Source of the DNA: Methylomonas lenta
Lineage (GTDB): Bacteria; Pseudomonadota; Gammaproteobacteria; Methylococcales; Methylomonadaceae
NCBI RefSeq assembly: GCF_001644015.1
Contig: NZ_LUUI01000044.1
Location: 48,267 to 112,266 of the forward strand
Reading direction: 5' to 3'
Length of the DNA stretch: 64,000 nt
Position numbers and translations under genes: made by a program. The notes under the pieces were generated by a model, which was given only the letters and a program-made list of their open reading frames with translations, was not told the origin of the DNA and ran no database searches. Shown one piece after another: positions 8,322 to 17,378 of this stretch (its first letter is position 1; each line of letters opens with the position of its first letter).

Positions 8322-8747
8322 ATGCTGTGGTTGAAAGCAGTCCATTTGATTTTTATGGTGACCTGGTTCGCCGGTTTGTTTTATCTACCCAGACTGTTTG
8401 TCTACCATGCAATGAGTGATGACGAAATCAGTAACGACCGTTTTAAAATCATGGAAAGAAAACTGTATTACGGCATCATGACACCCGGCATGATTTGCAC
8501 GCTGTTATTTGGTATCTGGATGTTGTTTGATTATGCCTGGAACTTATATGCCACAGCCGGCTGGTTACACGTTAAGCTAAGTTTATTGGTATTGATGGTG
8601 ATTTATCACGTTCTGTGCGGCAAATGGCTGCTGGATTTTAAACATGACCGCAATCAGCACAGTCATGTGTATTTTCGCTGGATGAATGAAGTGCCGGTGA
8701 TATTTTTAATCGCCATCATTTGGCTGGCGGTACTTAAACCTTTCTAA
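8322..8747 (+). CDS. hemJ: Protoporphyrinogen IX oxidase HemJ
   Basis: A 141-residue inner-membrane protein with four predicted membrane helices that oxidises protoporphyrinogen IX to protoporphyrin IX in haem synthesis. The opening MLWLKAVHLIFMVTWFAGLF, with its conserved His at residue 8, the FKIMERKLYYGIMTPGM segment, the WLHVKLSLL segment with its conserved Lys, and the end FRWMNEVPV are characteristic of HemJ (UPF0093), and the length is normal. AAAGGAG about 8 bases upstream supports the start. It is transcribed divergently from the GTPase operon; the 180 bp between them must hold both promoters. It ends in a 9-bp inverted repeat shared with the end of the facing gene. Confidence 0.93.
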   Translation: MLWLKAVHLIFMVTWFAGLFYLPRLFVYHAMSDDEISNDRFKIMERKLYYGIMTPGMICTLLFGIWMLFDYAWNLYATAGWLHVKLSLLVLMVIYHVLCGKWLLDFKHDRNQHSHVYFRWMNEVPVIFLIAIIWLAVLKPF

Positions 8748-8768
8748 CTATAAGCAATACTGTTGTCC

Positions 8769-8797
8769 GGCAAAGGCACCAATTACCGGCCTTTGCC
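8769..8797. terminator. Inverted repeat between convergent genes
   Basis: A perfect 9-bp inverted repeat (8769-8777 with 8789-8797, GGCAAAGGC) around an 11-base loop lies between the end of hemJ and the stop codon of the facing asparagine-synthase-like gene. It could stop transcription from both sides, but there is no T-run on either strand, so a classic intrinsic terminator is not certain. The right arm overlaps the last codons of the minus-strand gene. Confidence 0.45.
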
Positions 8798-10567
8798 CAC
8801 CAGCCAACATTCCAGCATCATTAACACCCAAATCAATTCGCCGTAATAGGCTGCATGAATACTTTGGTGCATTTCAATGGCGTGATCGAGGAATTTTGGC
8901 TGAAAATAGTCACGTTTTTTAAGGCTATGAACCGCGTCATAAGCCAGCTCTTTTAAGGGCTGATGCTCTTTCAACCAAATACCAAACGGCAAGCCAAAAC
9001 CATGCTTGGATTTGTTGATGATCTGTTCCGGCAGAAAATCGGCCATCGCCTGTTTATAAAACCAGCGTAACTTTTGGCCGTTTAACTTACTGTCAGAAGG
9101 AATCCGACAAGATAAATCTACAATGCGCTGATCCAGCAACGGATAGAAAACCTCCACACCTGCCATTTCGCACATGCGGTTTACTTTAACCAAATCATTG
9201 TCGTGCAAGGTGGTTTTCCAGTCCATGACCAGCATACGGTTCAAAGTACTGGCATCATCAGGTCTTTGATAGCTCTCTCTTAGCAAATTCAAGGGTTCTG
9301 TGACATCGATTTGGGCCAAAAAATCGCCGCTAAAAATATCGGCAACATCATGTCGGTGCAGAAAGTTGTAATCCTGCATTCTATCGGGCATGGGTGCATT
9401 GGCTTGCTCGATATAGCGTTTAGCTTTAAAAGGCAGTTTCAGATTGGCCATTGCGGCAGGCAAATGATTTAGTCCAGCCTCCAAAGCCGCCGTTGCAAAG
9501 CCCGGCAGCCGGTGATAATGGTCAAACAACATTTGTTTGGCATAGCGTTCATTGCCGGCAAAAATCTCATCACCACCATCCCCTCCCAACAGGCGATCAA
9601 TACCGTTTTCTTTGGCTAATTTTGCGCAATAATAAGCAGCCAGTGCGGACGAATTACCGAAGGGTTCATCATAATAAGCCGCTATCGACGGCACCGCATT
9701 CACTGTATCTTCCGGCGTCACATAGTATTCATGTTGCCGAGTATTGAAATGCTTGACGGCAATATTGGCGTATTCGATTTCGTTATAGCCTTCCACCGGA
9801 AAGCCCATGGAAAAGGTTTTTGCTTTACCTGGAAACACTTTGGCCAAAGCGCCCGCCACAGTGGAACTATCCAAACCACCACTCAAAAATGCGCCGGTAT
9901 TATCTTCAGTATCCACCATGGATCTGACCGCATCGATCAATAAGCCTTGTAATTCTTCACCGGCCTGTTGCAAACTGCCGGTCATGTTTTCCTGAAACTC
10001 GGGCTTCCAGTAACGTTGCAGGCTGATCTGTCCATCTTGATAGACCAGACACTGCCCACCTTCCAGTTTTTTAACCTGCTGATAAATAGTGTTGGGACTG
10101 GGGCAGTGATGGTAATAAATGTAGTCGTAAATACTTTGGCTAGAAATCTCGTTACTGACGGCAGGATGACGGATTACAAAATCCGCACTAGAACCGAAAA
10201 CCAGGCCATCTCTAGTTTGAGCATAAAAGATGTTGCTTAAGCCGATGGGATCTGTGGCCAAAATCAGACTTTGACGCTTGGAATCGAGTAATGCCAAGGC
10301 AAAATGATAGCTTTGGGATGCTAAAAACCCACTACCCTGTTGCTGATAAGCATTTAAACAATGTTGTAATTGAGGACCTTGAATGACTTGATTCAGCGCG
10401 ATTAACACACAGCCATCCAACTGCTGCATTTTTTCTACATTCGCCGCTAACGCATAACCCGGTCCCTGTTCAACAACCAATCCTGAGTCAGGTATCATGC
10501 TAGCCAATAAAGTTTTTGACTCACCCCGGCCAGCGCCGCTATTCATCCATCCAGCAAATTTTGTCAT
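8783..10567 (-). CDS. Asparagine synthase-like protein without glutaminase Cys
   Basis: A 594-residue two-domain protein. Residues 1 to about 180 follow the fold of the class II glutamine amidotransferase domain (SQSYHFALALLDSKRQSLIL, FGSSADFVIRHP), but the protein begins MTKFAG where active members begin MCG. The nucleophile is therefore missing and glutamine hydrolysis is unlikely. The ATP pyrophosphatase half is intact, with SGGLDSS and LGGDGGDEIFAGNERY. In the family this half adenylates a carboxyl and adds ammonia or another amine. It lies 9 bp after a PaaK-like ligase gene and belongs to the exosortase-A cluster, where asparagine-synthase-like proteins are common. It probably amidates a sugar or peptide component; the true substrate is unknown. 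Confidence 0.85.
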   Translation of the reverse strand: MTKFAGWMNSGAGRGESKTLLASMIPDSGLVVEQGPGYALAANVEKMQQLDGCVLIALNQVIQGPQLQHCLNAYQQQGSGFLASQSYHFALALLDSKRQSLILATDPIGLSNIFYAQTRDGLVFGSSADFVIRHPAVSNEISSQSIYDYIYYHHCPSPNTIYQQVKKLEGGQCLVYQDGQISLQRYWKPEFQENMTGSLQQAGEELQGLLIDAVRSMVDTEDNTGAFLSGGLDSSTVAGALAKVFPGKAKTFSMGFPVEGYNEIEYANIAVKHFNTRQHEYYVTPEDTVNAVPSIAAYYDEPFGNSSALAAYYCAKLAKENGIDRLLGGDGGDEIFAGNERYAKQMLFDHYHRLPGFATAALEAGLNHLPAAMANLKLPFKAKRYIEQANAPMPDRMQDYNFLHRHDVADIFSGDFLAQIDVTEPLNLLRESYQRPDDASTLNRMLVMDWKTTLHDNDLVKVNRMCEMAGVEVFYPLLDQRIVDLSCRIPSDSKLNGQKLRWFYKQAMADFLPEQIINKSKHGFGLPFGIWLKEHQPLKELAYDAVHSLKKRDYFQPKFLDHAIEMHQSIHAAYYGELIWVLMMLECWLVGKGR

Positions 10568-10576
10568 TGTTGTTCT

Positions 10577-11929
10577 TTAGTGTTTGACATGACTGATGAC
10601 ATATCTGAATTTTCCAGATTGTTCTTTAGCTATAAATTCAGGATAGTCGATGACGATATTCACCGTTTGCCCCAGACGTTTCTTAAACTCAGTAATGATT
10701 CTGTCTTCCGCAACGGACTGCTGAAAGCTGGGAGCACGGACAATCTGCACGCTGGTTTTATCTAAACTATCCTGGGTAATTTTAAAGGACTCGACCCCCT
10801 CAAGATCACGCAAAACATAAATCAGTGACAAACCATGCAAAACAGTACCATTCTGTGCCACCACAAAATCAGTGGTTCTACCCTGTACTTCAGCCAATAA
10901 TGGCAGGCCACGTCCACATGCGCAAATTTTGTCCGATAAAACACCCATGTCGCCGGTACGGTAACGAATGAACGGAAAATCCCGTGTGGCAAGGTGGGTG
11001 ACAACGATTTCTCCTAACTCCCCGCTTGGCATCGGTTGCCCTTCAGGATCGACAATCTCGACAATAATATCTTCAGCGGTAATATGCATACCACCTTCAG
11101 GGCATTGATGTGCAATGAAGCCGGCATCACGTCCACCGTAACCATTGGCGACAGGGCAACCAAATATCGTTTGAATTTTTCCCCGCTGATGATCATAAAG
11201 TCGCTCAGACGTCACGAAGGCCACTTTTATGCCCAGATTATTCAGTACAATGCCTTTTTTTTCCGCATGCCCGGCAATATGAGCCAACGCCGATGGATAG
11301 CCAAATAGCATTTTGGGGCGGATGTGTTGTATATCCTGAATAAAGCCATCCAGCTTTTGATCGGACATTTCAAATGCCGGGATTAAGTGTGTGCGCAAAA
11401 ACTTGTCGCGCAACAGCCGAATTTTATCCTGAGAACCCAATTCAATTGGCGAGCCCCAAATAACGGCTTCCGGATCACCGATATCCACGCCCCACCAGCG
11501 CGTGGCCCGCCATTTGGCCGCCACATCATGACTGACACGCTTATTACCAATATAAAAAATTAAAGGTTCGCCGCTGGAACCGCCGGTATTAAAGCGCGAC
11601 AAACCTACTGCATTATCGGCTTTGAGTTCTTCCAAGTGGGCTCTTATGCTGGGTTTATCCAATAAGGGTAACTGAGCCAGTTGCTGCAAATCGCTTAAGT
11701 CGTTGGGATCAAATTGGATACCGGCAAACAACTGCCGGTAGTAAGGTACATGCTGTTGAACATCGATCAAAAATGATTTGAGATTTTTTAGTTGTAACTG
11801 TTGCAGTTGATCAGGACTAAGCCATTGTGACTGCTCCATCTGACGCCGCACTTTAACCGTGCTGTGCTTTTTCAAGGCTTCATGGAGGGGGAATAGTATA
11901 GTCGAGCAAAAAGACGTATAAACACTCAT
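10577..11929 (-). CDS. PaaK/CapK-like adenylate-forming enzyme
   Basis: A 450-residue protein of the phenylacetate-CoA ligase/CapK family. The phosphate-binding loop FNTGGSSGEPLIFY and the FIRYRTGDMG motif of adenylate-forming enzymes are present, and VNGYGG-type sequence (NGYGGRDAGFIAHQ) lies between them. Members in polysaccharide clusters are thought to activate a carboxylate for transfer to a sugar. The ATG at 11929 shares its A with the TGA stop of the upstream glycosyltransferase (TGATG), so it is preferred; an ATG at 11941 would add four residues. It is the neighbour of the asparagine-synthase-like protein, and the pair could act in sequence. The substrate is not known. Confidence 0.85.
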   Translation of the reverse strand: MSVYTSFCSTILFPLHEALKKHSTVKVRRQMEQSQWLSPDQLQQLQLKNLKSFLIDVQQHVPYYRQLFAGIQFDPNDLSDLQQLAQLPLLDKPSIRAHLEELKADNAVGLSRFNTGGSSGEPLIFYIGNKRVSHDVAAKWRATRWWGVDIGDPEAVIWGSPIELGSQDKIRLLRDKFLRTHLIPAFEMSDQKLDGFIQDIQHIRPKMLFGYPSALAHIAGHAEKKGIVLNNLGIKVAFVTSERLYDHQRGKIQTIFGCPVANGYGGRDAGFIAHQCPEGGMHITAEDIIVEIVDPEGQPMPSGELGEIVVTHLATRDFPFIRYRTGDMGVLSDKICACGRGLPLLAEVQGRTTDFVVAQNGTVLHGLSLIYVLRDLEGVESFKITQDSLDKTSVQIVRAPSFQQSVAEDRIITEFKKRLGQTVNIVIDYPEFIAKEQSGKFRYVISHVKH

Positions 11930-13131
11930 CAAACCACCCATTTTTTGAATTCCGTCAACAGAATTGCTACCCGTTTATTCCAACCATTATCAGCAGCGTA
12001 ACTAATAATAGCTTGCCGATCCCATTTTGTATTTAATGCATTTTCAATAGCTTGCGACAACGCCTCAGCATCGCCAAAGGGCACTACGAAACCTAACTTA
12101 TCATTGTTAACTACTTCCGGATTCCCGCCAACATTTGTAGTCACCACCGGCAAACCGCAGGCCATTGCCTCCAGAAATACATTGGCCCAGCCTTCGTTAG
12201 CAGTCGCCAATACAAATACGTCGGAAGCTGACAGCGGAATATGTAAATCCTGTGATGCCATAGCTCCGAGAAAGGTGACATGCTGGGTCAAACCGAGCAC
12301 TTCAACTTGTTGTTCAAGTTTGGCACGATTATTACCTTCAGCACTGGCACCACCGACAATCAAATAAATCAGTTGTGGATATTTTTTTACCAATCCCGGC
12401 AAGAGCTCAATAACTCGATGAAAACCTTTTCTATCGACCAAGCCACCTACAGAAATCAAGACTAACGCATCGTCAGCCAGCTGCAGCTGCTGACGTGCAC
12501 TGCGTTTATCAATAGCAAAGAACTTTTCTGTATCAACGCCATTGCCAACTACTATAATTTTTTCGGCTTCTGCACCCAGATCAACCACGTGCTGCTTCAA
12601 AGACTCGGATACCGAAAACACTCTTGTCGCAGACTGTAATGCTTTTAGTAGCCGCTGTCGCCGACCAGGAAGTTTTGATAAAGGGACTTCGGTGCCACGC
12701 AGGGTTATGGTCACGGGTACATTGAACCAACGTCCCAATAATGTAGCTGCATAACCATCAGGATAGGCAAAATGCGCATCTATCAGATTAAAAGCAAAGT
12801 TTTTTTTTAACTTAAATAACAACGGCAAGGCAGCTACTGCCATGAAAAACCCGTCCAATGAACGAAACAACCCCGGTATCGATAAAAAGCGCGGGAAGTA
12901 CACTTTGATATTTTGTTGTTCTTCGTAGCAAGAAGGTTGCGGCCGATAATCCGGTTTCCAATATCGAATCAGACTTTGTAATGGGAACCAAGGCACTGGT
13001 GATACAACAATTAAAGGACAATGCGCCGCAACCCGACTCATGCGTTCACGAATAAATACGCCAGCATTTGGCCTGACCTGGCTTGGATACAATGAACAAA
13101 AAACCAGTAAATGCGGCGTTTTATCGCTCAT
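11929..13131 (-). CDS. GT4 family glycosyltransferase
   Basis: A 400-residue GT-B enzyme that transfers a sugar from a nucleotide donor to the growing exopolysaccharide repeat at the cytoplasmic face. The N-terminal acceptor domain opens with HLLVFCSLYPSQVRPNAG; the linker carries VVGNGVDTEKF; the donor domain has LISVGGLVDRKGFHRVIELL and the nucleotide-binding EGWANVFLEAMACGLPVV with the E-x7-E spacing, followed by NVGGNPEVV. The start overlaps the stop of the upstream glycosyltransferase as ATGA. It is part of the exosortase-A polysaccharide operon. Sugar specificity cannot be read from the sequence. Confidence 0.9.
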   Translation of the reverse strand: MSDKTPHLLVFCSLYPSQVRPNAGVFIRERMSRVAAHCPLIVVSPVPWFPLQSLIRYWKPDYRPQPSCYEEQQNIKVYFPRFLSIPGLFRSLDGFFMAVAALPLLFKLKKNFAFNLIDAHFAYPDGYAATLLGRWFNVPVTITLRGTEVPLSKLPGRRQRLLKALQSATRVFSVSESLKQHVVDLGAEAEKIIVVGNGVDTEKFFAIDKRSARQQLQLADDALVLISVGGLVDRKGFHRVIELLPGLVKKYPQLIYLIVGGASAEGNNRAKLEQQVEVLGLTQHVTFLGAMASQDLHIPLSASDVFVLATANEGWANVFLEAMACGLPVVTTNVGGNPEVVNNDKLGFVVPFGDAEALSQAIENALNTKWDRQAIISYAADNGWNKRVAILLTEFKKWVV

Positions 13132-14339
13132 TTGTTGGCTTGAAGTATATTGGCATAAACAGACTGATAATTGGAGACACTGCGTTGCCAGTTACGCTCT
13201 TCCTCCACATAGCGCCTTCCAGCCTGACGAATTTTTTCCCACTGTGACTGATCGGCCAGTGCTGACAATACCGATTCGGATAACGAATCTTTATCGCCTG
13301 CTTTAAACAAGTAACCCGTTTCCTGGTCTCGAATCAGTTCATGATGCCCTCCAACATCGGATGCCAGCAACACCCTGCCCTGCGCCATGGCTTCCAGTGG
13401 CTTTAAAGGGGTAACCAAATCGGTCAGGCGCATGGAAAGACGCGGGTAAACGAACATATCGACTAAATTATAATAACGCTGCACCTGCTCGTGCGGCACT
13501 CTGCCTGCAAGAATCACAAAGTCCTGCAAATCTAGCGATTTGATTTTGTGTTTGACTTGCTGTACCTGTGGCCCACCACCTACCAACAATAAACGCACAT
13601 TTGGTTGATGTTTAATAATATCCGGCAAGGCATCCAGCAACAGTAGCAAACCTTCATAGGCATAAAACGAACCAATAAATCCCAGCACGGTTTTGCCTTG
13701 CAAGTTAAGTTGCTGAATTAAATCGACATCGGCAGATTCACCGTAAGTAAACGCATCAATATCAACTGCATTCGGAATTACAGTAATTTTATCTGCCGAC
13801 ACCCCACGACTGATAATATCCTTACGCAAGCCTTCGCAAATGGTAGTTACCGCATTCGCATTTTTGAATATATGGGTTTCCAATGCCTTGGTGATACGAT
13901 AGCGCAAACTGCCTTCCTGCGTAGTACCATGATCTACCGCGGCATCCTCCCAAAAAGCCCGACATTCATACACCAAAGGAATGTTATATTTTTTTGACAT
14001 CGCCAATGCTGCCAAACCATTTATGGCTGGCGAATGGGCATGCAGGATATCGGGTTTAATCTGCGGAATAATCTGGTCCAAACGCTTTTCCAAACTTTTC
14101 ACAATCGCCCATTGATTCACGACTGGCAAGCGAGCGAAAAGACCTTCTGGGTCCGGCGAGCGGTAAAAATCCAAACCGTCCACAGTTTCTATAGCCGCGC
14201 GACCTCCAACATGTTTGGCTGAGGTGACATGAAAGGTTTCCCAGCCCAGTTTACGTTGTTCTTCAATAATGGCGCGGGATCGAAAAGTGTAACCGCTATG
14301 CAGCGGAATCGAGTGGTCGAGAATATGGAGGATTTTCAT
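13128..14339 (-). CDS. Exosortase A-associated GT4 glycosyltransferase
   Basis: A 403-residue GT-B glycosyltransferase. The opening ILHILDHSIPLHSGYTFRS followed by WETFHVTSAKH is the hallmark I recall of a glycosyltransferase family confined to exosortase-A polysaccharide clusters. The C-terminal donor site reads RLTDLVTPLKPLEAMAQG, then SDVGGHHELI. Its length is normal for that family. It overlaps the next gene by 4 bp and is separated from the nucleotidyltransferase gene upstream by about 50 bp. The RBS is weak. The sugar it transfers is unknown. Confidence 0.9.
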   Translation of the reverse strand: MKILHILDHSIPLHSGYTFRSRAIIEEQRKLGWETFHVTSAKHVGGRAAIETVDGLDFYRSPDPEGLFARLPVVNQWAIVKSLEKRLDQIIPQIKPDILHAHSPAINGLAALAMSKKYNIPLVYECRAFWEDAAVDHGTTQEGSLRYRITKALETHIFKNANAVTTICEGLRKDIISRGVSADKITVIPNAVDIDAFTYGESADVDLIQQLNLQGKTVLGFIGSFYAYEGLLLLLDALPDIIKHQPNVRLLLVGGGPQVQQVKHKIKSLDLQDFVILAGRVPHEQVQRYYNLVDMFVYPRLSMRLTDLVTPLKPLEAMAQGRVLLASDVGGHHELIRDQETGYLFKAGDKDSLSESVLSALADQSQWEKIRQAGRRYVEEERNWQRSVSNYQSVYANILQANK

Positions 14340-14391
14340 GTCACAAGTTGGATTGATTATTTTTCTTTTAATTATCGACCATTTTAAACAA

Positions 14392-15486
14392 TTAGTGCTG
14401 ATCCTTTACTGACAATCGCAGCCAGGCTTTTCTTGATAAGTGTGGGATCAACAAATACCAGGGCATTTTTAACCAATGCGAACGTAGATAAAGAAACCAA
14501 TGAGCATAACGAGTCCATGTATCTGAGCAAGTGAAATGGTTAGGCATTAAAGCACGAAGGAAAACAAAATCTGTAACCTTTCGCTTCAGTTTATTGGGTT
14601 GATAAGCTTCTGTAATCTCAAGAACATCAACAGGCACAGGGGTCTGTAATATTTTAGTAGTAAAACGCAATGCATAATATAAAGGAATTTCTTGATTCAG
14701 TTCTGTAGCGCGATTTTGTAATTTCAACCAAAACCCTTCCTCATTTGCAAACTCCTTGATCAGCAAATCCAAATCGGTCAAATCTCGAAATCCATGATCA
14801 AACTCGCCTTCATGAAACAAATGAACAGCACTGTGTAGCACTCTATCCTCAGGTGCTAAAACCCAAATATTTTGCCCATCAATTTTATTAATATTGTCCA
14901 ATAATTTATTGGAATCAGGACAGAACCTGGAGGTTATCGGTAAAATATTATGATGAACATCAATCGACGTATGCCTTTGAACATGCTGCATAGGCGGAAT
15001 TTCATGCATCCATTTACGATAATACATTTGATCATAAGCATCTATGCTGCCAAACTTCCAACCTTCAAATATTAAAGTCTGCTCTACTTCCATCAAGCTT
15101 TGTTTAGGTACTAAGATATCAATATCAGAAAAAACCCTGCCTAACGCTGCATCATTCCCAGCCAAAACATAAGCAGCCCCCTTTAGGAATATCAAGGGCA
15201 GATTGAGTTCTTGTAAGGCCTGTTGAATACAATGTACCTCCCAATTTAAGGAAGTTCGCATTTGATTAGCATACACCTTGGCCGATTCAAAATGCTTTAA
15301 TGCAGGTAGTGGAATATTCGCTAATAACTGCTGTCTTTCGAGTAAATACCAAAGCCTGGCTAAAACCCCGGCACGTCTCGCTTGCCTGACCAACAAATCC
15401 CATTCGGATAAACTAAAACCTTTTGTAAGCTCTGGATGCCTATATGCCGATATTATTAAGGCAGGTTGCTTTATATCCATACCCAT
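14392..15486 (-). CDS. Nucleotidyltransferase-fold protein of the HprK-related module
   Basis: A 364-residue protein of the NTP_transf_5-type nucleotidyltransferase family. The core is visible as LIFLKGAAYVLAGNDAALGR leading into FSDIDILV, with Asp121 and Asp123 as probable metal ligands, and a later DVHHNILP and LHEGEFDHGFRDLTDLDLL. Proteins of this type repeatedly accompany an HprK-like kinase and a PqqD-like protein, as here. It may add a nucleotide to a protein or sugar; the target is unknown. The ATG at 15486 is used in preference to a TTG one codon earlier. Transcribed with the kinase gene, with 34 bp between them. Confidence 0.82.
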   Translation of the reverse strand: MGMDIKQPALIISAYRHPELTKGFSLSEWDLLVRQARRAGVLARLWYLLERQQLLANIPLPALKHFESAKVYANQMRTSLNWEVHCIQQALQELNLPLIFLKGAAYVLAGNDAALGRVFSDIDILVPKQSLMEVEQTLIFEGWKFGSIDAYDQMYYRKWMHEIPPMQHVQRHTSIDVHHNILPITSRFCPDSNKLLDNINKIDGQNIWVLAPEDRVLHSAVHLFHEGEFDHGFRDLTDLDLLIKEFANEEGFWLKLQNRATELNQEIPLYYALRFTTKILQTPVPVDVLEITEAYQPNKLKRKVTDFVFLRALMPNHFTCSDTWTRYAHWFLYLRSHWLKMPWYLLIPHLSRKAWLRLSVKDQH

Positions 15487-15520
15487 CAATTTACCGTTGC
15501 CGCATATAATCGAATATTAA

Positions 15521-16390
15521 TCACGATGATAAATCCGCGAACAGATTGACTGCTTCCTGTAGTTCGCTATATTCAAACTCATAACAATCACTACCCTCAA
15601 CCAGAGCGCATAAATTTTTAAAACCCTTACCGCCTAATACATTGGCGTTAAAGGCATTTTTTGTCAGCTTTATCACTGTTTGGCTTTTCGGAATAGCATG
15701 CAAAGAGGTATCTGCATCTTTTTGATACTTAGGAAAAACAATCCATTTTGCAGACGCTCTGATGGATTTCCTTAACACACTATCCTGTGTTGGTTGCATA
15801 TGTGCCACAGTTCCTTTTGACGTATCAAAAAAAGACGGCCCTAACACTGCATTGGGAGCAAACTGCCGCATTAAATCAATAGCCTGATTTTTAAGACTAA
15901 TTGGACGTACAAAAGGCATTAGTTCGTTGGTATGCAAATCAATAACGGCCATTTCATCAGAAAACAACCGCCATCCACTATGCATTAACGCAGCACAAAG
16001 AGTACTTTTGCCAGCACCCGGTACGCCACACAATATCAAGGCCTGACCATTTTTTTCTAAAACTGCCGCATGCACCAAAAGATAATGATGCACATAACTG
16101 GCCACCACCCAATTAAGGCTCCATTCAAAAAAAGGATAGGCTTGGGAAATAGGCAAAGGCTTGAATGGCGCCTTACCATCGATGAAACACTGAACCTGGG
16201 GCCTATAGTATCCCCTCAGGTAACTCACAGGCGCAATTTTGATATAAAAATCTACAAAGACCGTTGAAGCTTCTTCAATAAATTCATAACCTGAATAAAG
16301 ACTCGAAACAACTTCAGCTACAGGAGCTATGCAGGTATCCAGTCGAACAACGAAAGGCTCTATTCTGAGAACAATAGGTTTGGACTTCAT
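15521..16390 (-). CDS. HprK-related kinase (HPr-rel-A system)
   Basis: A 289-residue protein related to the C-terminal domain of HPr kinase/phosphorylase. It shows LLVHAAVLEKNGQALILCGV, the P-loop GVPGAGKST at residues 122-130 and the downstream SDEMAVI (Asp145, Glu146), all typical of the fold. It lacks the HPr-binding N-terminal domain of true HprK, and no HPr gene is nearby. AAGGCGG directly before the ATG supports the start. It lies 9 bp after a PqqD-like gene and before a nucleotidyltransferase gene; this trio is known as a conserved set of unknown function. Its substrate might be the Tat-signal protein encoded first in the group. Confidence 0.87.
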   Translation of the reverse strand: MKSKPIVLRIEPFVVRLDTCIAPVAEVVSSLYSGYEFIEEASTVFVDFYIKIAPVSYLRGYYRPQVQCFIDGKAPFKPLPISQAYPFFEWSLNWVVASYVHHYLLVHAAVLEKNGQALILCGVPGAGKSTLCAALMHSGWRLFSDEMAVIDLHTNELMPFVRPISLKNQAIDLMRQFAPNAVLGPSFFDTSKGTVAHMQPTQDSVLRKSIRASAKWIVFPKYQKDADTSLHAIPKSQTVIKLTKNAFNANVLGGKGFKNLCALVEGSDCYEFEYSELQEAVNLFADLSS

Positions 16391-16399
16391 CCGCCTTAC

Positions 16400-16666
16400 T
16401 TATTTAGAACTAGCGATAAAGCCACGACGACCCAATTCATTTAAAGTATTACGCAGGCTTAACTCAATATCTACATCCCCATATTGCGCTGGCTTAACAG
16501 CGCTTAATAAATCAGGAAAATTCATTTGTTTGGATAATAAGCGTTCGAAAATATCTGCTGCAAAATCACTTAAAACTATCGTTTCACCGGTCAAAGGGCT
16601 ATAAGCCAATAATTCATCATTAAATCGATGAGTAAAGACCTCAGGAAACGTACAAAAAAGAGCCAT
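16400..16666 (-). CDS. PqqD-like protein of the HprK-related system
   Basis: An 88-residue protein with the pattern of PqqD-type peptide-binding winged-helix domains: an N-terminal strand region (ELLAYSPLTGETIVLSDFAA), then DIFERLLSKQMNFPDLLSAV, and a C-terminal helix ending LNELGRRGFI. PqqD proteins present peptides to modifying enzymes. The gene stands between the Tat-signal protein (10 bp away) and the HprK-like kinase (9 bp away), which suggests that it hands a protein or peptide to the kinase. This role is inferred from the family and neighbours. Confidence 0.85.
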   Translation of the reverse strand: MALFCTFPEVFTHRFNDELLAYSPLTGETIVLSDFAADIFERLLSKQMNFPDLLSAVKPAQYGDVDIELSLRNTLNELGRRGFIASSK

Positions 16667-16676
16667 CAGACTAAAT

Positions 16677-17315
16677 CTAATTATAGAAATTTATGTATTG
16701 ATTAGCTTGTAATGCAGTTAATTCGCCTTTTTGTATATCTTGTAAAGTGGAATACAAAGTCCAATGCCCCCAATCAGCTTTGATTTGTGCAGCTGTAAAT
16801 GGAAATATCAAATTCGGAGACAGCGCATTTAAATAGGCAGCAATATAATGGTTTGTTTTGGCGTTTGCGTCAGTAGTTGAATTACCAATTTTGATACTAT
16901 TACCTGTTAATTTTATTACATATTCCAAAGTAGCATTTTTATTGCTATCCCAAGTATTACCGCTCTTAAATTGAAGCAGAGGAGAACCAAACACACTTTT
17001 AAACTTAACAGTTCTTTGTGAGCCAACCCCATAAAATTCCCATTTTTTACCACCACCATCACCTTGATACACCCCAGGAGATACAGTACTAGGTGTATCG
17101 GAATCACAAGTAGCCGGATGCTGGGATAAATTACCGGACAATGCCTGCCCAAATGAACAGTTATCCATCGTCGCCCATGCAGGTCGACTTGCAAAGCCCA
17201 TTATAATGGGAGCAATCACACCGGTTCTGGTAAATGAACGTCGTGATTTGTCAACATGTTTATCAACGTTCTGACTATCCACTAGTTTACTATCTTCTTT
17301 ATTTTGCTTATTCAT
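16677..17315 (-). CDS. Tat-signal exported protein of unknown function
   Basis: A 212-residue protein with a twin-arginine signal: KSRRSFTR at residues 23-30, matching S-R-R-x-F-x-K/R, then a hydrophobic stretch and ASRPAWA with probable cleavage after residue 48. The mature part begins TMDNCSFGQALSGNLSQHPA and has two Cys (53 and 70), followed by a Gly- and Ser-rich stretch and the end LQANQYINFYN. It has no PEP-CTERM tail. The family is not recognised. As first gene before the PqqD-like, HprK-like and nucleotidyltransferase genes, it is the best candidate for the protein acted on by that module. About 100 bp without a gene precede it, so it may have its own promoter. Confidence 0.75.
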   Translation of the reverse strand: MNKQNKEDSKLVDSQNVDKHVDKSRRSFTRTGVIAPIIMGFASRPAWATMDNCSFGQALSGNLSQHPATCDSDTPSTVSPGVYQGDGGGKKWEFYGVGSQRTVKFKSVFGSPLLQFKSGNTWDSNKNATLEYVIKLTGNSIKIGNSTTDANAKTNHYIAAYLNALSPNLIFPFTAAQIKADWGHWTLYSTLQDIQKGELTALQANQYINFYN

Positions 17316-17378
17316 TTCAATTCACCCGAGAAGATTAACAATTGTTGGCACTCTAGCAAAATGCTTAGCACCTGTCTA

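Noticed and set aside
8204-8419. A 71-codon plus-strand frame overlapping the hemJ start
   Set aside because: It overlaps hemJ in another frame and has no RBS; hemJ itself has a strong RBS and family match.
16677-17315. The Tat-signal protein as a PEP-CTERM substrate of exosortase A
   Set aside because: The C-terminus ends QANQYINFYN with no Pro-Glu-Pro motif, no membrane helix and no basic tail.
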